A stretch of 24,283 nt of DNA from positions 1 through 24,283 of the IMG/VR virus record IMGVR_UViG_3300030117_000650; one strand, written 5' to 3'. Origin of the DNA: a virus. The notes below the pieces were generated by a model. It made no database searches, was not told the origin of the DNA, and saw only the letters and a list, made by a program, of their open reading frames with translations. Numbering within the stretch: position 1 is the stretch's first letter; the number at the start of each line of letters is the position of its first letter. Below are positions 21,281 through 24,283 of this stretch, one piece after another. Both the position numbers and the translations under genes were made by a program.

Positions 21281-21427
21281 AAGTTGTAAGTTTCAATGTT
21301 TTCAATAACTTACAACCCCATTTTTGGTTACTTTTAGCAATCACTGCCACCACTAAGTTGTAAGTAACAAGCCATTGAAAACATTGAACTTTATGAACTT
21401 ACATCCATTTACTTACAACTTTGTAAC
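21281..21427. repeat. Cluster of ACTTACAAC sites in alternating orientation, origin-like
   Basis: Copies of AAGTTGTAAGT or its complement lie at 21281, 21307, 21355 and 21411, with a degraded one at 21396. The first pair flanks TTCAATGTTTTCAAT (21291-21305), whose reverse complement recurs at 21374-21388, so the whole forms a nested inverted repeat. A GCAGTGATTGC site, a weak form of the promoter palindrome, sits at 21337-21347. The tract is A+T-rich. Iterons like this are typical of replication origins or repressor-operator clusters. Confidence 0.65.
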
Positions 21428-21460
21428 CAACTAACACAAACCAGAACGAAACAAGAACCA

Positions 21461-21472
21461 GAACAATTTTAC
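21461..21472. repeat. GAACAATTTTAC element
   Basis: A copy with conserved left half and ACTGGTT on the right, 15 bases past the end of the 21476-21691 gene; the same variant recurs at 23067. Confidence 0.6.
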
Positions 21473-21475
21473 TGG

Positions 21476-21691
21476 TTACGTTGCATGCTCTGCGCTGTCG
21501 GACAACTCGTCATAGATTTTGTACTTCACGCGATCCCATGCCTGACGAACTGTCGCCTCCTCTTGTGGCAGACTATCCAATTGATCGTTATCGCTCAACT
21601 GCCCAAACTCAGCGTCGGCCATGGCGCGTAAAACCGCCACGGCCTCGTAGTATGTCAGCACAAGATGGATACCACTATCAATCTTGTTCAT
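21476..21691 (-). CDS. 71-aa phage protein, unknown function
   Basis: The product starts MNKIDSGIHLVLTYYEAVAV, then LRAMADAEFGQLSDNDQLDS, and ends with a helical acidic part. ATG 21691 has an exceptionally good AGAGGAGG ribosome site, in preference to an upstream alternative start. It is the last gene of a four-gene overlapping row and overlaps the preceding gene by 14 bases. I see a soluble helical protein with no recognised family. Confidence 0.68.
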   Translation of the reverse strand: MNKIDSGIHLVLTYYEAVAVLRAMADAEFGQLSDNDQLDSLPQEEATVRQAWDRVKYKIYDELSDSAEHAT

Positions 21692-21848
21692 CGTCTTCCT
21701 CCTCTGCATCGCGTTCTAACATCCGCGCTTCGTACACGGCCTCTTCAACGTAGCGGAAGGGGCCAGCCACTGTGATGTCCAACTTGGTGTCCACCACATA
21801 GCTTTTGTAGAAGCCCTCTTCAGCAACTGCAAACCTTGTCTCACTCAT
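21678..21848 (-). CDS. 56-aa acidic phage protein, unknown function
   Basis: The product reads MSETRFAVAEEGFYKSYVVD, TKLDITVAGPFRYVEEAVYE, and ARMLERDAEEEDDEQD. The start at 21848 follows GGAGGTGG at eight bases, and it overlaps the upstream gene by eight bases and the next by 14, which argues for a true gene. It is probably a small beta-alpha unit with an acidic tail. No family is recognised. Confidence 0.68.
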   Translation of the reverse strand: MSETRFAVAEEGFYKSYVVDTKLDITVAGPFRYVEEAVYEARMLERDAEEEDDEQD

Positions 21849-22059
21849 GATCTGCCACCTCCATGATGCTAACGCCTGTATCGGCGCGGAAGTTATGTGC
21901 CAACTCGTCCAGCAGGAGAGACGCCTTAAAAGACGCCATGCCCCACTGCTCCTGCTTGCGATTAATCTCTGCGTCGTCCAAGTGACGCAAAATGTCGTTC
22001 AGCCTTTCGTAGATATACACAACGTCCACACGGCTCTGCTTGCGAATATCCTCATCCAT
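21841..22059 (-). CDS. 72-aa helical phage protein, unknown function
   Basis: The product starts MDEDIRKQSRVDVVYIYERL, then NDILRHLDDAEINRKQEQWG and MASFKASLLLDELAHNFRAD, all helical. ATG 22059 follows GGGGAGGT; earlier in-frame starts lack a ribosome site. It overlaps both neighbouring genes by eight bases. No family is recognised. Confidence 0.7.
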   Translation of the reverse strand: MDEDIRKQSRVDVVYIYERLNDILRHLDDAEINRKQEQWGMASFKASLLLDELAHNFRADTGVSIMEVADHE

Positions 22060-22456
22060 AACGAACCTCCCCAAATACACCAAGCTGGAAGATGTGGTCA
22101 GCGTCATTCGCGTCCCAATCGCCATTGGTCATAATGATCATCTTAACGTCATCAGACAAAAGCTTGATGCCGTCGTAGATAACGTCGAACGTCTTGACCT
22201 TGACAGTCTCGCTGTAGACACGGGAGTCGAACTCATCCGCGCCGTGGTAGATCGTCACCTCAAAGTTTTTTGCGAGATGCGCACCGCTCTTCAGTTTTGG
22301 TACGCTGCCCTCAAGAAGCCAGCTACTATCGTCGTAGTCGATCTTGTCCACCCAGTAATTGCTGCCACCCTCAAGGATGGTAACCCACAAGTCTTCAAGG
22401 GTGGTCTTCCACCATAGATCAGACTTGCTGTAAGTAATCGTGATGTCCCTATTCAT
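22052..22456 (-). CDS. 134-aa phage protein with EGGSNYWVD motif
   Basis: The product starts MNRDITITYSKSDLWWKTTL, followed by EDLWVTILEGGSNYWVDKID at about residues 21-40 and an acidic C-terminal half with DVIYDGIKLLSDDVKMIIMT. The EGGSNYW motif, followed by a basic or acidic turn, recurs in many uncharacterised phage proteins of this size; I know no function. ATG 22456 has GGAGGC. It is the first gene of the four-gene row driven by the promoter at 22485-22513. Confidence 0.75.
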   Translation of the reverse strand: MNRDITITYSKSDLWWKTTLEDLWVTILEGGSNYWVDKIDYDDSSWLLEGSVPKLKSGAHLAKNFEVTIYHGADEFDSRVYSETVKVKTFDVIYDGIKLLSDDVKMIIMTNGDWDANDADHIFQLGVFGEVRYG

Positions 22457-22484
22457 CAGTGCCTCCTTCGGTTGTAGTCTTATA

Positions 22485-22513
22485 TAGTTAATAGCAATCA
22501 ATGCCTATGTCAA
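22485..22513 (-). promoter_or_regulatory. Promoter with GCATTGATTGC operator, four-gene row
   Basis: On the minus strand TTGACA (22508-22513) with a weak TAACTA -10 (22485-22490) at 17 bases; a TATATA lies a few bases further. The spacer contains GCATTGATTGC (22494-22504), two bases from the shared palindrome. The T-run of the upstream terminator ends three bases from the -35. Confidence 0.65.
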
Positions 22514-22525
22514 TACAAAAAAATA

Positions 22526-22541
22526 GGGGGCTTTCGCCCCC
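22526..22541 (-). terminator. Rho-independent terminator of the 165-aa gene
   Basis: GGGGGC and GCCCCC form a 6-bp stem with a TTTC-type tetraloop, followed on the minus strand by TATTTTTTT. It starts only a few bases after the stop at 22548. Confidence 0.85.
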
Positions 22542-22547
22542 ATAGTT

Positions 22548-23045
22548 TTATGCTGCGTCTTCTTCTTTCTCATCGCGCAGGATCATTGCCATCTCTTCGA
22601 TTGGCGTCATGTCCAGCCCAATGTGTTCAGCGGCACCACGGTAGCGGTTGAGCCACGCTGCAAGCTGCACACCAGCCTGACGCCGCAACTCTGCCTGTGA
22701 CTCTTCGCTCTCAGGATCGAATGGCTCGTAGCCACCGCCCTGACGCCGTGTCGTCACTGGCGAGATGTACGCCGGATATTCAGTCACCTTAATGTGACGA
22801 ACATCGCTTTCGATCACCTCAGTCTTAGCCACAATCCGCAGTCCAGATGCGAACCGCCGTGCCAAGTCCAACTTGGCTTCATTCAGCAACTCGTCATCAC
22901 GCCCATGGAAAGCATGATAGGCTTCGTGATCAGGATGATCAGCCAACCAATCAATGAATTCCTGCGGAACAAACATGTTCTTGCCTGTCTGCTGCAAGTA
23001 ATCATCAATGATCCGCTGCTTCGTCTTCTTCGAAAAATAAGCCAT
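22548..23045 (-). CDS. 165-aa phage protein of unknown function
   Basis: The product starts MAYFSKKTKQRIIDDYLQQT, then GKNMFVPQEFIDWLADHPDH, and has EAYHAFHGRDDELLNEAKLD in the first half. A segment with KVTEYPAYISPVTTRRQGGG and an acidic helical C-terminus follow. It has no membrane segment. ATG 23045 follows GGAGG by five bases; longer in-frame starts run into the repeat array and are rejected. The first half looks like a small helical, possibly DNA-binding domain, and DUF-type relatives in Rhodobacterales and their phages are plausible; I cannot name them. A GAACAATTTTAC element lies 22 bases upstream of the start. Confidence 0.72.
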   Translation of the reverse strand: MAYFSKKTKQRIIDDYLQQTGKNMFVPQEFIDWLADHPDHEAYHAFHGRDDELLNEAKLDLARRFASGLRIVAKTEVIESDVRHIKVTEYPAYISPVTTRRQGGGYEPFDPESEESQAELRRQAGVQLAAWLNRYRGAAEHIGLDMTPIEEMAMILRDEKEEDAA

Positions 23046-23066
23046 TTTTACCTCCACATAGCTTAC

Positions 23067-23078
23067 GAACAATTTTAC
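23067..23078. repeat. GAACAATTTTAC element next to the pentamer array
   Basis: Same variant as at 21461, with TGGTTTG to the right. It lies between the 165-aa gene and the first units of the 5-bp-periodic array. Confidence 0.65.
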
Positions 23079-23085
23079 TGGTTTG

Positions 23086-23755
23086 TCATGCCATGCCCCG
23101 CCAGAACTCATCAAACCGAGCAAACCGTGACCGCCATGCCAATCCCAACCCAATCGGGACTTGTCCCACGCTGCCCCGCCTTGCCAAGACCGCCTTGCCT
23201 CGCCGAGCCACACCGCGCCGAAACTTGTAGCGCCGTTCCTAACCACGACCGCCTTGCCTAGAGACGCCTAACCCTACCAGACCTGAACATACCGAGACCG
23301 CCAAGCCCGACCACGCCCGACCCTAACTAGACGCGACCGCCAAATCTCGCCGAACCCCGCCGAACCTAAACCGCCAAATCCAGCCAATCCTCGCCACGCC
23401 CCTCCATGTGATACCTATCCTCACCTTGACTTGACCGCCATGCCCTGCCTAGCCTCGCCGTGCTCTACCTGAACCGCCTTGCCACTCCAAAGCCCCAACA
23501 TATCAGGCCGTACCTAGACCGCCCCGCCGTAACTGGCCCCGCCGTAACAAACCCGAACTTAGGTTGACAGACCACAACCGCCTGATCTCGCCACACCGCA
23601 TCTCACCCCGCCTAACCGTAACAAACCGTACCTAAACCGCCTTGACCAACCTGACCGCGACTAACCGTGCCGTGCCGGACCGAACCCCGCCTTTCCTAAA
23701 CAGAACCGCCAAACCCGACCTCGACATAACAGACAAAGCCATAACTAACCGCGAC
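23086..23755. repeat. Degenerate pentanucleotide array CCNNR with ACCG phase breaks
   Basis: The plus strand can be divided into pentamers mostly of the form CC followed by two free bases and a purine, for example CCTTG, CCAAG, CCGAG, CCACG, CCTAA. About a dozen 4-base ACCG units (starting near 23130, 23189, 23248, 23297, 23336, 23370, 23434, 23473, 23518, 23577, 23636, 23705) each shift the phase by one base. Distances between them are 59, 59, 49, 39, 34, 64, 39, 45, 59, 59 and 69 bases, all but one of the form 5n+4. No long reading frame, hairpin series or CRISPR-like spacer exists. It fills most of an 860-base region (23046-23908) without a long gene. On the minus strand the pentamers read YNNGG, giving regularly spaced GG pairs. 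Confidence 0.8.
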
Positions 23756-23776
23756 CACTAAATTTATTCTCCTCAT
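23696..23776 (-). CDS. Possible 26-aa leader-like ORF running into the array
   Basis: ATG 23776 has a strong AGGAGG nine bases upstream, but the frame, MRRINLVVAVSYGFVCYVEV then GFGGSV, ends after 26 residues within the pentamer array. It may be a leader peptide, a remnant start of a lost gene, or a way of bringing ribosomes onto the array. A second 26-codon ORF in another frame (23745-23825) overlaps it but has only a poor ribosome site. Confidence 0.35.
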   Translation of the reverse strand: MRRINLVVAVSYGFVCYVEVGFGGSV

Positions 23777-23801
23777 TGTTTGTTTCCTCCTTTTGAAAAA
23801 C

Positions 23802-23901
23802 AGGAGGGGCAACACCCAACAACATCCCGACCAACCACAGGAAAATGCTGCCCCTCCTTCTGTGAGGGGCGGCGAAGAAAAAGGACAAAACCCGCCGCCC
23901 C
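23802..23901 (-). promoter_or_regulatory. Competing hairpins with terminator-like end, attenuator-like
   Basis: Arms 23802-23811 (AGGAGGGGCA) and 23849-23858 (TGCCCCTCCT) pair over 10 bases and are followed on the minus strand by GTTTTT. GCCCCTC (23850-23856) can instead pair with GAGGGGC (23864-23870). A further stem uses GGGGCGGCG (23866-23874) and CGCCGCCCC (23893-23901). The shared arms make these exclusive. They lie between the stop of the right-edge gene and the ribosome site of the leader-like ORF. Confidence 0.55.
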
Positions 23902-23908
23902 TATCTTG

Positions 23909-24283
23909 TTATGCTGCCCGACGCAGACGCTCTTCCTGCAAGAACTGCATCAACTCAGCAGTCTGGCTATCAGCGCACTCCGGCTGCTCCATGGCAAGCT
24001 GCTGGATATCACGCGCTTCATGCGTGATGTTGTCCCACAACTCCTGATATTCGCCCATGTCTTCAGAACTAGCGACAGCGAAAGTGCCATACGAACCGCG
24101 ACCTTTCTCCTGACGGAAGTCACCGATCCCGACCATCTGCCCTGCATTATTCAGCAGCGACATGATGGAATAAGCACTGAACGTTGGCGTTACAAAGCGG
24201 ATGTCTACTTCCGCAACCCACTCAGGAAGAAACGCACGAGTACGCACATCTGGTGTCTTATTCATGTCAGCCGAGCGCACGAT
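23909..24283 (-). CDS. Conserved phage protein with VGIGDFRQEKG motif, 5' end outside the window
   Basis: The frame is open to the window edge. The visible 120 or so residues have DVRTRAFLPEWVAEVDIRFV, SIMSLLNNAGQMVGIGDFRQ and EKGRGSYGTFAVA, followed by an acidic helical end. This block (R.RP.F..W.....V, then AG...GIGD.R...G.YG.F) is the C-terminal half of a phage protein family I know as longer, about 200-250 aa, of unknown function. An internal ATG at 24265 has no ribosome site, so the gene most likely starts outside. The family's usual neighbours are replication and recombination genes. Confidence 0.7.
   Translation of the reverse strand: MVRSADMNKTPDVRTRAFLPEWVAEVDIRFVTPTFSAYSIMSLLNNAGQMVGIGDFRQEKGRGSYGTFAVASSEDMGEYQELWDNITHEARDIQQLAMEQPECADSQTAELMQFLQEERLRRAA

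Noticed and set aside
3541-23078. GAACAATTGTTC as a proven LexA box
   Set aside because: The geometry fits Gram-positive LexA sites, but one inner base departs from that consensus, many copies are degraded on one side, and the probable proteobacterial host uses other LexA sites. No LexA gene is present.
22548-23246. A longer version of the 165-aa gene starting at 23246
   Set aside because: The extra N-terminus is a translation of the pentamer array. The ATG at 23045 has GGAGG at the right distance.
23086-23755. The repeat array as a CRISPR array or as a coding region
   Set aside because: There are no near-identical repeats of 23-40 bases with unique spacers. The 5-base register together with 4-base breaks destroys any triplet frame, and all frames contain stops.

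Overview
The window is a stretch of a tailed-phage genome (Caudoviricetes), most likely from an uncultured marine phage of a proteobacterial host. Almost every gene lies on the minus strand, so transcription runs from high to low coordinates. The combination of a Mu gpT-like major capsid protein, a P22-type long portal protein, a GTA-type 3-TM holin and many tiny Lys/Arg-rich proteins is what I know from marine metagenomic phages of short-tailed type. No integrase, tRNA, rRNA or CRISPR array was seen. The host assignment is inference.

Layout in transcription order. (1) 20517-24283 holds an incomplete gene at the right edge, an 860-bp gene-poor tract with an odd 5-bp-periodic repeat array, small accessory genes (21476-23045), an origin-like cluster of 9-bp sites (21281-21427), a 56-aa protein and the small terminase. 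(2) 16050-20016 is a run of short, separately transcribed cassettes. These include a 54-aa membrane protein, a gamma-glutamylcyclotransferase-like protein with a 111-aa partner, two tiny proteins, an amidoligase, and a unit ending in an XRE regulator. (3) 1-15645 is the virion block, with genes tightly packed and often coupled by TGATG/TAATG/ATGA overlaps: a 783-aa Pro/Gly-rich protein, large terminase, two basic proteins, portal, two overlapping-frame basic proteins, EF-hand membrane protein, holin, GroES-like protein, scaffold, a family of unknown role, a probable head protein, major capsid, two probable virion proteins, then small basic and membrane proteins and a tail-adaptor-like protein running off the left edge.

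Three regulatory or repeat signals stand out. Six promoters share a TTGACN-17-TATA layout with the 11-bp operator-like palindrome GCAATNATTGC in the spacer. Each serves a separate accessory unit, and one lies two genes upstream of the XRE regulator. A 12-bp element, GAACAATTGTTC, occurs about 16 times, mostly between genes and near terminators. A roughly 670-bp tract at 23086-23755 is built from degenerate CCNNR pentamers whose phase is reset by about a dozen 4-bp ACCG units. The amidoligase and cyclotransferase share the promoter type and may form one peptide- or surface-modifying system.
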